DNA of 64,000 nucleotides from contig NZ_JAMXQU010000003.1 of the NCBI RefSeq assembly GCF_024054035.1, positions 371,501 through 435,500 of the forward strand. The letters are read 5' to 3'. The position numbers were made by a program, and so were the translations under genes. Within the stretch, counting starts at the first letter, position 1; each line of letters opens with the position of its first letter. The DNA is from Asaia lannensis NBRC 102526. Its GTDB lineage: Bacteria > Pseudomonadota > Alphaproteobacteria > Acetobacterales > Acetobacteraceae. The notes beneath the pieces were generated by a model. That model made no database searches, had not been told where the DNA came from, and saw only the letters and a list, made by a program, of their open reading frames with translations. Positions 19,719 to 29,158 of this stretch are shown in pieces.

Positions 19719-20726
19719 ATGGCAGCGCCTTCCCGACGTCTTCTACTCATGGGTGCAGGGGGCATTCTTCTCGCTACAGCCCTGCAAACGCGCCATATTT
19801 TTCACCATCGCAAACAGATTGCGACAGACGGAAAGAAGCGTCGCGTCCGCCTTGCCTGGCCCGAGCCCGATTACGATCCGCTTTTGTGGCTATGCCAGCA
19901 GGGTATTTTCGGCCGGTACGATCTTGAGGTGGAAATCATCGAGGCAGGCGGCGGCAACAGCGCCATCGATGCCGTGCTCAACGGGCGGGCCGATGCGGCT
20001 CTTGCGCCCCTGCTCGACTGGCTTCCAACCCTTTATCAGGATGACGCCGACGAACTGCCTGCGAAACTGACATGCGGCATAAGGGGGGGGAGTTATCGCC
20101 TTCTGGTGCGCCGCGACCTGCATCTGCACAAGGTCGCCGATCTTGCGGGCAAGAAAATAGGCGTGGTGAGCCTTGAGGGCGCCGACAGACGATTCGTCAG
20201 TATCCAGCTCAGACGGCGCGGATTGCACCCCACCGATTCGGTTCACTGGGTCGCCATTCCCGCAGATGACATGGGCGACGCGCTTCGTGCCGGTGAACTG
20301 GACGCGGTTGCCGTACACGACCCGATGGGCTGGCGTATTCTACAGCAGACGAAGGGCATCAGCTGGAACATGCTCGACAGCATGACCGGGGCAGAGCGCG
20401 AGCGCATCGATCTGACGCTCGGCATCGCGACCAAAGCACTCGCCCGCGATCCGGGGCTTGCCGCCGCGTTAACAGCCGCCCTGAACGATGCGCAGCACGA
20501 ATTTCCTGCGCATCGCGACGAACTTGCGCAGCTCTGGCTCAAGGATGGCGAAGCGCCAGATGACGCCAAAGGTATGCTGGACCGCGAGATTGCGAGCCAT
20601 CCGGTCACGAATCACGCCCTGCGTGTTCAGGTCGAGCAATATGTCGATGAACTCAAGCTGCTCGGCCTGATGCAGGATGCCGATAACGCAACGGATATTG
20701 CCCATCGAATCTGCCTGAGCGTGTGA
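19719..20726 (+). CDS. Orphan ABC-type substrate-binding protein (NMT1/THI5-like)
   Basis: A 335-residue periplasmic binding protein of the NMT1/THI5/SsuA type, which bind nitrate, sulfonates, taurine or pyrimidine precursors. The N-terminus carries twin arginines before a hydrophobic stretch (SRRLLLMGAGGILLATA), which looks like a Tat-type or anchor signal. The binding fold shows GIFGRYDLEVEIIEAGGGN, then ADAALAPL and the LAGKKIGV hinge motif near residue 145. No permease or ATPase gene is adjacent, so it may serve a transporter encoded elsewhere. The ligand cannot be stated. Confidence 0.8.
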   Translation: MAAPSRRLLLMGAGGILLATALQTRHIFHHRKQIATDGKKRRVRLAWPEPDYDPLLWLCQQGIFGRYDLEVEIIEAGGGNSAIDAVLNGRADAALAPLLDWLPTLYQDDADELPAKLTCGIRGGSYRLLVRRDLHLHKVADLAGKKIGVVSLEGADRRFVSIQLRRRGLHPTDSVHWVAIPADDMGDALRAGELDAVAVHDPMGWRILQQTKGISWNMLDSMTGAERERIDLTLGIATKALARDPGLAAALTAALNDAQHEFPAHRDELAQLWLKDGEAPDDAKGMLDREIASHPVTNHALRVQVEQYVDELKLLGLMQDADNATDIAHRICLSV

Positions 20727-20811
20727 GCGCTCCGGCCCTGGGGCAAGTCAGGGAGTGTCGATGATAGCCGGGTGACGAAGCACGCCCGCACCCGACAGGC
20801 CTATCGCCCGA

Positions 20812-21288
20812 TCAGCCCCGTTCGATGGCCTCCCGGCCGGCTGTCGCAAGCTGGTCGACACGCTCGTTATTCACGTCGCCGCTATGCCCTTTGACCCAGA
20901 GCCAGGTTACCTTGTGGCGCTTTTCAGCCGCGAGAATACGCTGCCAGAGATCGAGATTCTTGACCGGATCACCTGCCGCATTACGCCAGTTCCGTCTGAC
21001 CCACCCCGTGTGCCAGCGCGTAATGCCGTTGCGCAGATATTCGCTATCGGTGTGAAGCGTGACATGACAGGGGCGCTTGAGTGCCTCAAGCGCTTCCGCG
21101 GCGGCGGTCAGCTCCATGCGGTTATTGGTCGTCTCGGGCTCCCCGCCCGATAACTCGCGCTCGTGCCCCATGGAGCACAAGAGCACGCCCCACCCCCCCG
21201 GACCGGGGTTGGGTCTGCATCCGCCATCGGTCCAGATCTCAACACTGGGTGCATCTTCCGGGAGGTCGGGCTTTGCCTCTTCAGACAT
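20812..21288 (-). CDS. rnhA: Ribonuclease HI
   Basis: Degrades the RNA strand of RNA-DNA hybrids. The 158 residues carry the four catalytic acids: Asp in [12 protein letters not shown], Glu in [10 protein letters not shown], Asp in [11 protein letters not shown] and Asp in [15 protein letters not shown] is also conserved. I chose ATG 21288, which has AGGAG at good spacing and gives the usual length; the frame is open to 21342. The start overlaps the end of thrB by 8 bases, so the two are translated together, an order common in alphaproteobacteria. Confidence 0.96.
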   Translation of the reverse strand: MSEEAKPDLPEDAPSVEIWTDGGCRPNPGPGGWGVLLCSMGHERELSGGEPETTNNRMELTAAAEALEALKRPCHVTLHTDSEYLRNGITRWHTGWVRRNWRNAAGDPVKNLDLWQRILAAEKRHKVTWLWVKGHSGDVNNERVDQLATAGREAIERG

Positions 21289-22243
21289 GAAGCAGCTCCT
21301 TTGCATTGCTGCGCCACGCCTGAAGCCGGTGATGATAGGCAAGCGGATCCTTGCGCGTCACCACAGCATCAGCCGGCGTATTGACCCAGTCGTAAAGACG
21401 GGTGAGCAAAAAACGTATTGCCGCTCCCTGAACCAGAACCGGCAAAGCAGCTTTCTCGTCGGCAGAAAGGGGTCGAATCGACTGATAGCCCCCCATCAAT
21501 CCTGCCATCAGCGCAGGATCGGGTGTTTTTTCATCCACGAAGCACCAGGCATTCAGACAGATCGCCAGATCGTAGGCGTAGAGATCGGTGCAGGCGAAAT
21601 AGAAATCGATCAGCCCCGAAACATTCCCCTTGTCGAAAAACACATTGTCCGGGAAGAGATCTGCGTGAATCTGACCTGCGGGCAGCGCGGATTTTTCCGG
21701 CCATGCAGCCACGATCGAGGTGATTGCTTCCGACAGCTCTTCCGTCAACCCCTCACGCAATGCGTCGCCCGCGCCGTGACACGAGTCCAGAAGCGCACGC
21801 CAGGATTGGGGTCCAAGGCTGTTGGGGCGCTCAGCGCGAAACCCCTCACCCAGAAGATGCAGGCGCGCGAGCGACTGACCGAGGCTGAAACAGGCACTCG
21901 CGGTGATTGTCCCGATCGGTCTGCCCGCAAGAAACGTTGTGATCGCTGCGGGCTTGTCCATGAGCTGACGCAGCGCAACGCCGTCGCGTGCCTTGACCGG
22001 CGTCGGGCATTTCAGCCCATGACGGGCAAGGTGCTGCATAAGCCCCAGAAACCAGGGCAGCTCCTCTTCGCGCACGCGCTTTTCGTAAATGGTGAGGATT
22101 GCCCGTTCCCGCTCGGTTTCGATCAGGTAGTTGGTGTTCTCGACACCTTCGGCAATCCCCTCCACCCGTTTGAGCGGGCCAAGATCGTATTCCGCAAGAA
22201 ACGCCTCAAGCGTATCCTGCGGAATGGGTGTGTAAACCGCCAT
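21281..22243 (-). CDS. thrB: Homoserine kinase (ThrB2, aminoglycoside-phosphotransferase fold)
   Basis: Phosphorylates homoserine in threonine synthesis. The 320 residues belong to the APH-fold ThrB group of alphaproteobacteria, not the GHMP kinases. Seen are the N-terminal [11 protein letters not shown], the catalytic-loop motif [14 protein letters not shown] and the following metal-binding [19 protein letters not shown] near the end is also typical. It lies between ispH upstream (45-base gap) and rnhA downstream (8-base overlap), forming ispH-thrB-rnhA on the minus strand. Confidence 0.95.
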   Translation of the reverse strand: MAVYTPIPQDTLEAFLAEYDLGPLKRVEGIAEGVENTNYLIETERERAILTIYEKRVREEELPWFLGLMQHLARHGLKCPTPVKARDGVALRQLMDKPAAITTFLAGRPIGTITASACFSLGQSLARLHLLGEGFRAERPNSLGPQSWRALLDSCHGAGDALREGLTEELSEAITSIVAAWPEKSALPAGQIHADLFPDNVFFDKGNVSGLIDFYFACTDLYAYDLAICLNAWCFVDEKTPDPALMAGLMGGYQSIRPLSADEKAALPVLVQGAAIRFLLTRLYDWVNTPADAVVTRKDPLAYHHRLQAWRSNAKELLHV

Positions 22244-22288
22244 GGGGTCAGGCGGGAAACAAGGCGTTCATGATCGTCGCTTCAGCCT

Positions 22289-23302
22289 TCAGACCGGCTC
22301 ACCGAGCGGGCTGGGCAGACGGAAGGCGACATTCTCCTTCTTCACGATACGCTCCTCGATTTCGAGCTTGTAGCGTGTGGAAAGAGCATCCACCATTTCC
22401 TGCACCAGCGATTCAGGTGCCGAGGCCCCTGCCGTGATACCAACCGTGGAAACGCCTTCGAGCACGCTCCAGTCCAGTGCGGCCAGTTTAGGCACCAGAA
22501 GCGCGCGCTTGGCACCCGAGCGCTCGGCCACTTCACGCAGACGCTGCGAGTTGGACGAATTGGGCGAGCCGATCACGATCACCAGATCGCTCTCGGGAGC
22601 AATGGCCTTGACTGCTTCCTGACGATTGGTCGTGGCGTAGCAGATATCTTCCTTCTTCGGCCCTTCGATCAGCGGGAAACGCTCACGCAGGATCGCCACG
22701 ATCTCGGAGGTATCGTCGACCGACAGCGTCGTCTGGGTGATGAAGGCGAGACGGGACGGGTCTTCGGGCTGTACCGTACGGGCTTCTTCAGCATCGTTGA
22801 TCAGCGTAACGGCCCCGTTGGGCAGCTGGCCCATGGTGCCGACAACCTCGGGATGGCCCGCGTGACCGATCATGAGAATATGACGGGCATCGGGACCGCC
22901 TCCGGCGAAATGACGCTCGGCCTCACGATGCACTTTGGACACCAGCGGACAGGTCGCATCCAGATAGAGCAGATTGCGTCGCTGTGCCTCGGCAGGCACC
23001 GATTTCGGCACGCCGTGGGCAGAGAACACGACATGACCGTCAGCAGGAACCTCATCGAGCTCCTCGACGAAGATCGCGCCCTGTTCCTCAAGGTTTTCAA
23101 CGACGGTACGGTTATGCACGATTTCATGACGTACATAGACGGGTGCGCCGTAGCGGCGAATGGCTTCTTCCACCACGCGGATGGCACGATCGACGCCAGC
23201 ACAGAAGCCACGGGGCCCGGCCAGAAGAACGCGGAGCGTTTGTGCCCCGGACGCCTGCTCCGAGGTCTCTTGCGGGCGCGAAGTGGTCAAGGTGTCGGGC
23301 AT
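22289..23302 (-). CDS. ispH: 4-Hydroxy-3-methylbut-2-enyl diphosphate reductase
   Basis: The last enzyme of the MEP isoprenoid pathway; it makes IPP and DMAPP with a [4Fe-4S] cluster. The 337 residues contain the three cluster cysteines: [25 protein letters not shown] and [19 protein letters not shown] and [11 protein letters not shown] are further IspH landmarks. I chose ATG 23302, preceded by GGGGAA; the frame is open 6 codons further. It is the first gene of the minus-strand run with thrB and rnhA. Confidence 0.96.
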   Translation of the reverse strand: MPDTLTTSRPQETSEQASGAQTLRVLLAGPRGFCAGVDRAIRVVEEAIRRYGAPVYVRHEIVHNRTVVENLEEQGAIFVEELDEVPADGHVVFSAHGVPKSVPAEAQRRNLLYLDATCPLVSKVHREAERHFAGGGPDARHILMIGHAGHPEVVGTMGQLPNGAVTLINDAEEARTVQPEDPSRLAFITQTTLSVDDTSEIVAILRERFPLIEGPKKEDICYATTNRQEAVKAIAPESDLVIVIGSPNSSNSQRLREVAERSGAKRALLVPKLAALDWSVLEGVSTVGITAGASAPESLVQEMVDALSTRYKLEIEERIVKKENVAFRLPSPLGEPV

Positions 23303-23541
23303 GGTGTTCCCCAATCTCACGGCAGGCGGTATATGCGAACAAGCCCCAAGGCAGCACGCATGACGAATAATGCATCACGTCGCGATATGGGCTTGCATAT
23401 GGGAGCTACGCAACCCGTTGCCAGTTTGCAAGCCCGCGCCAGTTTGCGAACCCGCGATTGCATCTTCATTCGGCGTCGTGTCACTCTCATACCATACCGG
23501 GCCTGGACTGCGCACCGGTGAATAGACAAAGAGCCTTGTTG

Positions 23542-24108
23542 ATGACCAGATCCGCCCGCCAGTTCCTTCCCCTCCTCGCCGTGCTCGGCGCGGGCATGGC
23601 CCTTACGGCCTGCAACCAGGACGAGCAGAGCGCCTTTGCGCCCATCTGTCCGCCCGTCGAGATTCTGAGCCAGGCCGCCGACTTCTATCAGTATGACGGT
23701 CATGGTCTCGATGCAGGCAGCCTCGTGACCCATGCCGGCATGAGCGGGCTGACGGGCAACTGCGAAGCCGGCCCCAAGAAGATCGTCCGTACCAAGCTGA
23801 GCCTCGGGATTACCGTCGAGCGCGGTCCGGCCTCCGATGGGAAGGATATCGTCCTGCCCTATTTCGTGGCGGTCATGCATGACGGAAAGATCATCGACAA
23901 AAAGGAGTTCGAGGTTCCGGTTTCCTTTGCTGGCAATCAGTCGACCGTCTCCCTTCGTACGCCTGTGCGTTTTATCGACGTTCCGGCTTCGCCTGATCTG
24001 CAGCAGACGAATTATGCCCTCAAGGTGGGTTTCCAGCTGACACGCGAACAGCTCGACTACAACCAGACGCATCTCCGCCCGGCAAAATTCACGTCGCATA
24101 CGAACTAA
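23542..24108 (+). CDS. Predicted lipoprotein of unknown function
   Basis: A 188-residue exported protein. Residues 1-24 form a lipoprotein signal (hydrophobic core, then lipobox LTAC with Cys24). The mature part begins with NQDEQSAFAP and is mostly beta-prone, with LVTHAGMSGLTGNCEAGPKK and a conserved-looking PYFVAVMHDGKIIDKKEFEVPV (only its first 20 residues matter here). I do not recognise a named function; it resembles conserved hypothetical lipoproteins of Acetobacteraceae. It is read divergently from ispH and ends before an AT-rich gap and the porin gene. Confidence 0.75.
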   Translation: MTRSARQFLPLLAVLGAGMALTACNQDEQSAFAPICPPVEILSQAADFYQYDGHGLDAGSLVTHAGMSGLTGNCEAGPKKIVRTKLSLGITVERGPASDGKDIVLPYFVAVMHDGKIIDKKEFEVPVSFAGNQSTVSLRTPVRFIDVPASPDLQQTNYALKVGFQLTREQLDYNQTHLRPAKFTSHTN

Positions 24109-24202
24109 ACAACGACTTCATATCGTTATATAATAGAAACACGTTGTAATTTGTTTTTATACCGATAGTCTGGGGGAACCTTTTCCTCCGGACTGTCCTG
24201 CC

Positions 24203-25897
24203 ATGCGCCTCGCCCCTGCCCTGCCTGTCGTTCTCCTGCTTGCAGGCGCTTCACCCTGCCGGGTGATGGCAGGCGATATCGCGACCGGCCCGACAGCGCA
24301 GGGCGAGCCCCCCACCAAAGCCGCTCGTGTCGATCCGACAGCGGCGGACGAGCATGTGGTGGTCAATGGCACGGCGCGCCCTGAAATCCAGAACTTTCCT
24401 CATGCCGGGCCTGTGGGGCAGCCTCGACGGGTCACCCCGCTCCAGAACCGGCCTCCTCATGGCACGCAAGGCGACTGGGGTGTCTTCACACGCGGAAACG
24501 GTGAGTCTGCCGGGTTCGGCCCGATCGGCCGCTATGGCATTGCCCCCTGGGCGGAAGACTGGTCATTCCTGCGCGACAAAAAGCGCCATGACGATCCGTT
24601 CGATGCGCTCAAATTCATTCCGCTCAATGCCAGCGGTCGCTGGTGGCTTACTTTTTCGGGCGAGACACGCCTGCGCAACTGGTCGGAAGAAGCACCCTTT
24701 CTCGGCACACGCGGCCCTGCCGGGTCGGGACGTTTTGCCGTGCGCAACCTGTATGGCGCCGATCTGCATCTGGGCGAGCATGTGCGGTTTTTCGGCCAGC
24801 TCGTGAATGGCGATGCCGCCGGATGGGGCGGGTTCGGCTACAATACCACCTATCGCAAGCGTCTCGACCTGCAGCAGGGTTTTGTGGAATTCCGCTCCAG
24901 ACTGATGGGCGCAAAAACGGGTGTGATTGTAGGCAGGCAGCAGTTTCTCGATGCGCCGTCCTACATTCTCTATAATCGTGAAACGCCCAACGTTCCGCTC
25001 TCCTGGAACGGTGTGCGCGGCTACGCCTTCTGGCCCCGCCTGCGCGCCGATGTCTATGATTTCGTCGGGACGAACGTCACCTTCAACAAGATGTTTCACG
25101 ATCGCGTCGACTGGAGTACGCGTCTGCACGGGATCGATCTGACCTGGGCGCCGCCTTCTTTTTCTCTCGGGGCAGAACGCGTCTCCTCGTTTCTCGATGT
25201 CTTTCTGATCGCATTCCGGCTTGGGGGGAGTTCGGCAGCGCTGCCCTATAACCGGACCACACTCAACGGCACGACTGCCCGGCAGGATTACGGGTTTCGC
25301 TGGTATGGCGGCGCACCCTCATTCGAATTCTCGGTGGGCGGCCTGTATCAGGGGGGCAGTTTCGAGCTGGACCGAACAGGGCAGACCCGTTCGGTCGCGG
25401 CCTATGCTTTCAATGCCATAGCGGGATATCGTCACACCCCGTCGCCTCTCCATCCTTTCGTCGGCGTCCAGGCCGATCTTTATTCGGGCGGCTCTTCGAA
25501 GAACAATACCGGCGCGGTCGGCACCTATATCGCGCCTTTCAACCCGCAGACCAATTACCTCGATACGACAACCTATATCGCGCCGAGCAACCTGATCAGC
25601 CTGTCGCCGGTCATTCGCCTTACGCCGCGCAACTGGCTCAGCGTCCAGTTCAAAAGCCCGGTCATGTGGCGCGCCTCAACCGATGACGTCATTTACGGCC
25701 CGTCGGGCGCCTATGCGTTCAACGGGGTGCATGGCGGACTGATCGGTGTCGTGCCTCAGGCCTCGCTGACGCTCCAGCTCAACCGTCATCTGACCTGGAC
25801 GCAATATGGCGCCCGCTTCATCGGATCCGACGGCGTTCGTGCGGCCGGTGGCAAAAGCGGCAGCTACTATCAGTCGAATTTCGTGTTCCGTTTCTGA
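24203..25897 (+). CDS. Outer-membrane porin of the alginate-export family
   Basis: A 564-residue outer-membrane protein with a signal peptide (residues 1-23, ending VMAGD) and a disordered stretch to about residue 85. A predicted beta barrel of the Alginate_exp (AlgE-like) type follows. Landmarks are WWLTFSGETRLRNW, VRNLYGADLHLGEHVRFFGQ and GVIVGRQQFLDAP. The protein ends in Phe (SNFVFRF), as barrel proteins usually do. Such porins in this family often pass sugars or acids rather than alginate. No alginate genes are near. The OPT transporter gene follows after 102 bases in the same direction. Confidence 0.85.
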   Translation: MRLAPALPVVLLLAGASPCRVMAGDIATGPTAQGEPPTKAARVDPTAADEHVVVNGTARPEIQNFPHAGPVGQPRRVTPLQNRPPHGTQGDWGVFTRGNGESAGFGPIGRYGIAPWAEDWSFLRDKKRHDDPFDALKFIPLNASGRWWLTFSGETRLRNWSEEAPFLGTRGPAGSGRFAVRNLYGADLHLGEHVRFFGQLVNGDAAGWGGFGYNTTYRKRLDLQQGFVEFRSRLMGAKTGVIVGRQQFLDAPSYILYNRETPNVPLSWNGVRGYAFWPRLRADVYDFVGTNVTFNKMFHDRVDWSTRLHGIDLTWAPPSFSLGAERVSSFLDVFLIAFRLGGSSAALPYNRTTLNGTTARQDYGFRWYGGAPSFEFSVGGLYQGGSFELDRTGQTRSVAAYAFNAIAGYRHTPSPLHPFVGVQADLYSGGSSKNNTGAVGTYIAPFNPQTNYLDTTTYIAPSNLISLSPVIRLTPRNWLSVQFKSPVMWRASTDDVIYGPSGAYAFNGVHGGLIGVVPQASLTLQLNRHLTWTQYGARFIGSDGVRAAGGKSGSYYQSNFVFRF

Positions 25898-25999
25898 TCG
25901 CTCCCGCTCCCCTATGCCTTCATCTCTTTCCCGGCGCTTCCGTTTCATGACACTTCGTCGTAGGAGTTTTTCCTTACGTTATCGACACAGCGAGACAGC

Positions 26000-27940
26000 A
26001 TGATCCAGGCGACCCGGGAATTAACGATAAGAGGACTCATTCTCGGCGCCTTGATCACGGTCGTTTTCACGGCCTCCAATGTTTATCTGGGGCTCAAGAT
26101 CGGTCTGACTTTCGCTTCCTCCATCCCTGCCACGGTCATTTCCATGGCGGTGCTGCGCGCACTCGGTGGAAGCAGCATTCTCGAAAACAATCTGGTCCAG
26201 ACACAGGCTTCAGCAGCCGGCACGCTGAGTTGCGTGTTTGCAACCATACCCGGTCTGGTCATGATCGGATTCTGGAGCGGCTTTCCATTCTGGCAGAGCT
26301 TTTTCATCACGCTGTTCGGCGGGGCCACAGGCGTACTCTTTACCATTCCGCTCAGGCGCGCCCTCGTGACAAGAAGCGCACTCCCCTACCCCGAAGGCGT
26401 CGCCTGCGCCGAGATCCTGCGTGTCGCCTCGCCCGAGGGGAACCAGCAAGCGCTCAAGGCCCTGATCCGCGGTGGCGTTCTGGCCGCTGCAGTGACGTTT
26501 CTGAGCACGGGACTGCGTGTCATCCAAGAGGGCTGGAGCCTGACTCTCAGCCTCGGCCCCGCAATTTTCAGAATGCAGGGCGCTTATTCCTTTGCCCTGA
26601 TCGGCACCGGTTATCTCGTAGGCCTTGCGGGCGGATTGGCCATGCTCGGTGGCGTCGTGATCGGCTGGGGGGTCGCGGTACCCTGGCTGACGGTTCTCCT
26701 GCCGCACCCGGCCGGCGTTTCTCCTGCTGCATTTGCAACGGAGCTCTGGGTGCACAAGGTGCGCTTCATGGGCGCAGGAACCATTGCCGTCGCCGCCTGC
26801 TGGACTGTAGGCGCCTTGCTCGGCCCTGTGTTGAAGGGACTGCGCGAAGCGTTCTCCTCCACACACCGTGACACGCTGGATGACGGCGATCGCGATCTGC
26901 CCCCTTTGGTGATGAATGCGTTGCTCGCCGGACTGGTTCTGGGGCTGGGCGCGTTGTTCACGCTGTTTCTGTGGCCAGTCACGCCCCATGACGGTCTGCT
27001 TCTCGTCATGCTCGCGCTCGGCCTGGCCGCCTGTCTGCTGATCGGCTTCCTGGTGGCCAGTGCCTGCGGGTACATGGCGGGTATCATAGGGTCATCGTCT
27101 TCACCCATTTCCGGCATCTCGATCATCAGTGTGGTAACACTCTGCATGGCGCTTCTCGGCCTTGAGGCCCTGCATCTGGTGCCCGATGCGTTGTCTGCCC
27201 ATGAGCAGCATATCGCCATCGCCTATATCATGTTCGTGCTCACAGCCCTGACCGGATCGGCTGCGATTTCGAACGATAATCTGCAGGATCTGAAAACGGG
27301 GCAGCTTGTCGGTGCCTCACCATGGAAGCAGGAAGTCGTGCTTCTGATCGGCTGTGTGGTCGGGGCGCTGGTCATCCCCCCCGTGCTGGATATCCTGTAT
27401 CAGGCGTACGGCTTTGCGGGCGCCCTGCCACGCACGGACATGGATCCGGCACGCGCCCTGGCTGCCCCGCAGCCCGCCCTGATGGTGGACATCGCCCGCG
27501 GCATTCTGCTGCGCAACCTCGACTGGTCCATGATCCTGATCGGGGCAGGAATTGGCGTGGCCCTGATTGTGATCGACCGGCTTCTGAAGCTCCGTAATCT
27601 GGCACTGCCGCCCCTTGCTGTGGGTATGGGCATTTATCTTCCGGCCGACGTTTCAGTGACAATTGCCATAGGTGCCGTGATTGCCAGGCTTTTCGATACG
27701 GCACGACAGAACGAGAGCCATGGAGACGACAGCACCGGGACCATGCTCGCATCCGGCTTCATTGTTGGAGAGAGTCTGATCGGTGTCGTGATCGCGGTGT
27801 TGAGTGGCGTAACGGGCCATAGTGCCCTTCTCGCGCTTTCCGTCAGCGCAAGCGTCGCGCAGATACTCGGCATCGTGGTTTTCGTGTCCTGCATGGTCTG
27901 GTTTGCAAGACAGCTGCGTATGGCCGCTGCGCGTCGATAA
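26000..27940 (+). CDS. OPT family oligopeptide transporter
   Basis: A 646-residue inner-membrane protein with about sixteen hydrophobic helices. The opening ELTIRGLILGALITVVFTASNVYLGLKIG contains the OPT signature (seen from RGLILGAL to NVYLGLKIG). Further landmarks are SSILENNLVQTQASAAG, YPEGVACAEIL and GSSSSPISGISII. OPT proteins carry small peptides or metal chelates with proton symport. With the porin gene upstream it may form an uptake route across both membranes, but this is only inferred from order and direction. Confidence 0.93.
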   Translation: MIQATRELTIRGLILGALITVVFTASNVYLGLKIGLTFASSIPATVISMAVLRALGGSSILENNLVQTQASAAGTLSCVFATIPGLVMIGFWSGFPFWQSFFITLFGGATGVLFTIPLRRALVTRSALPYPEGVACAEILRVASPEGNQQALKALIRGGVLAAAVTFLSTGLRVIQEGWSLTLSLGPAIFRMQGAYSFALIGTGYLVGLAGGLAMLGGVVIGWGVAVPWLTVLLPHPAGVSPAAFATELWVHKVRFMGAGTIAVAACWTVGALLGPVLKGLREAFSSTHRDTLDDGDRDLPPLVMNALLAGLVLGLGALFTLFLWPVTPHDGLLLVMLALGLAACLLIGFLVASACGYMAGIIGSSSSPISGISIISVVTLCMALLGLEALHLVPDALSAHEQHIAIAYIMFVLTALTGSAAISNDNLQDLKTGQLVGASPWKQEVVLLIGCVVGALVIPPVLDILYQAYGFAGALPRTDMDPARALAAPQPALMVDIARGILLRNLDWSMILIGAGIGVALIVIDRLLKLRNLALPPLAVGMGIYLPADVSVTIAIGAVIARLFDTARQNESHGDDSTGTMLASGFIVGESLIGVVIAVLSGVTGHSALLALSVSASVAQILGIVVFVSCMVWFARQLRMAAARR

Positions 27941-27956
27941 ATCGACAGAAAAGGGC

Positions 27957-27982
27957 GGGATCGTCGCCGGTGAGACGATCCC
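27957..27982 (+). terminator. Hairpin after the OPT gene
   Basis: A perfect 9-bp stem (GGGATCGTC / GACGATCCC) with an 8-base loop begins 16 bases after the OPT stop codon. No T-tract follows. The neighbouring coiled-coil gene converges from the other side, so it could stop transcription from either direction. Confidence 0.5.
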
Positions 27983-28057
27983 AGCAGAATTACAATGACC
28001 TCGCCCAAAGCGGCGGGTCACCTTTGGCCACAATCGACAGCGAAGCCTTTCGCGTTC

Positions 28058-28672
28058 TCAGTCTTTCCACCACTGGATAGGTTCGGGTTCCTCCGAGATT
28101 TCCACAACCGGACGCGGTTTGGGCGGACGGCCGGGGCGGCGGGGTCTTACGACCGCAGCCTCGACACCCTCATCACCCGCCTGCGAGACTGCGCTTTTGC
28201 GGTCAGCTGCGGCCTCGCGCAGCTGTGCCAGCTGAACCTGCGCCTCCAGCAGCGCCTGTTCGACTTCGCTGCAACGCGCCTTGATTTCCTTGGTGTGAAG
28301 CTTCTCGTGAACGAGATGGGTCTCCAGAGTGCGCAGCTGTACCTGCGCATCGTTCAGATCGCGCTGCGCATCCTCTGCCCGTCTCTGTTCCAGCTTGAGG
28401 AGGTTGCGAAGACGGGCAATTTCCTCACCCTGATCGTCGCTCTGAACGGAGGCAACGCGCTGGGATGCTCTGGACGTCTGATGATGCTCGACAACGACCT
28501 GCCCCTCCTGCACGAAGCGACGGCGCCTCGGGTCGGAGCCTGATTTGGACTGCGTCGGCGATGACGAGCGGCGGGGCTGCTTGGCCCCTAGCCGCTCGAG
28601 CGCGAGCCGCAGTGAATCTTCGCTGATTTCAGTATCTGGACGTTCTTCTGGACTATTCAAATCCGGTCTCAT
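28058..28672 (-). CDS. Coiled-coil protein with a C-terminal AT-hook-like motif, unknown function
   Basis: A 204-residue soluble protein I cannot assign. The N-terminal half is charged and low in complexity (RRSSSPTQSKSGSDPRRRR). A long coiled coil covers about residues 90-155 (EEIARLRNLLKLEQRRAEDA onward, heptads of Leu, Ala and Val). The tail holds RRPGRPPKPR, which matches the AT-hook core GRP, and ends in EPIQWWKD. I chose ATG 28672; a TTG at 28699 is in frame. It has no partner in an operon. A DNA- or nucleoid-associated role is possible from the AT hook, but this is inference. Confidence 0.7.
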   Translation of the reverse strand: MRPDLNSPEERPDTEISEDSLRLALERLGAKQPRRSSSPTQSKSGSDPRRRRFVQEGQVVVEHHQTSRASQRVASVQSDDQGEEIARLRNLLKLEQRRAEDAQRDLNDAQVQLRTLETHLVHEKLHTKEIKARCSEVEQALLEAQVQLAQLREAAADRKSAVSQAGDEGVEAAVVRPRRPGRPPKPRPVVEISEEPEPIQWWKD

Positions 28673-29135
28673 GGTCACTTTATTTAATCCGGCAGACAAG
28701 TATTATCGATGGAAGATCGATGATTTGTTATTTTCAAACAAACGGTAAACCAGCATTTCAGGGATGATTGAACCTTAGGTTTCGTCACTTTTCTAAACGA
28801 AACACCTACTCATGTCACCTTGGTAAATCGTCATGTTTATCAGTAAAAGGCGACACGTATTGTGAGCGTAACCTGCAAATACCTGCAATTAAAACCACAA
28901 TGATTATGCGCCGAGTTTTGCCCACATCGTGATTAGGCTAACAACCGTATAATTCAGTTATAGAAAGAAGGAAGAATTCGGTCGGGCCCACAAACCCGTA
29001 ACGGAGGGCTCGATACGATGATTTGGTATATGTTTCACGGACAAGTGTTTTACAATACCTCTCCCGTACTCTTTTTGCTTCGTTAATAATCGTTACACAC
29101 GTTCGCAAACACGTGACAGAACGGCAATCCGCAGC
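28673..29135. other. AT-rich gene-free region
   Basis: About 460 bases markedly richer in A and T than the rest of the window. Short frames here have no family resemblance or ribosome-binding site. An imperfect inverted repeat lies at about 28775-28808 (GTTTCGT / ACGAAAC arms). It contains the upstream region of the coiled-coil gene and the 3' flank of the PduO gene. No RNA gene or mobile element is recognised. Confidence 0.55.
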
Positions 29136-29158
29136 AGAAGGGGCATTCACCCCCTTCT
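29136..29158 (-). terminator. Hairpin directly after the PduO-type gene
   Basis: An 8-bp stem (AGAAGGGG / CCCCTTCT on the plus strand) with a 7-base loop abuts the stop codon of the adenosyltransferase gene. Its position fits a terminator of the DUF4142-PduO operon. No clear T-tract follows on the minus strand. Confidence 0.5.

Noticed and set aside
24203..27940. An alginate production or export system
   Set aside because: Only the porin resembles AlgE; no polymerase or modifying enzymes occur nearby and the partner gene is an OPT transporter.
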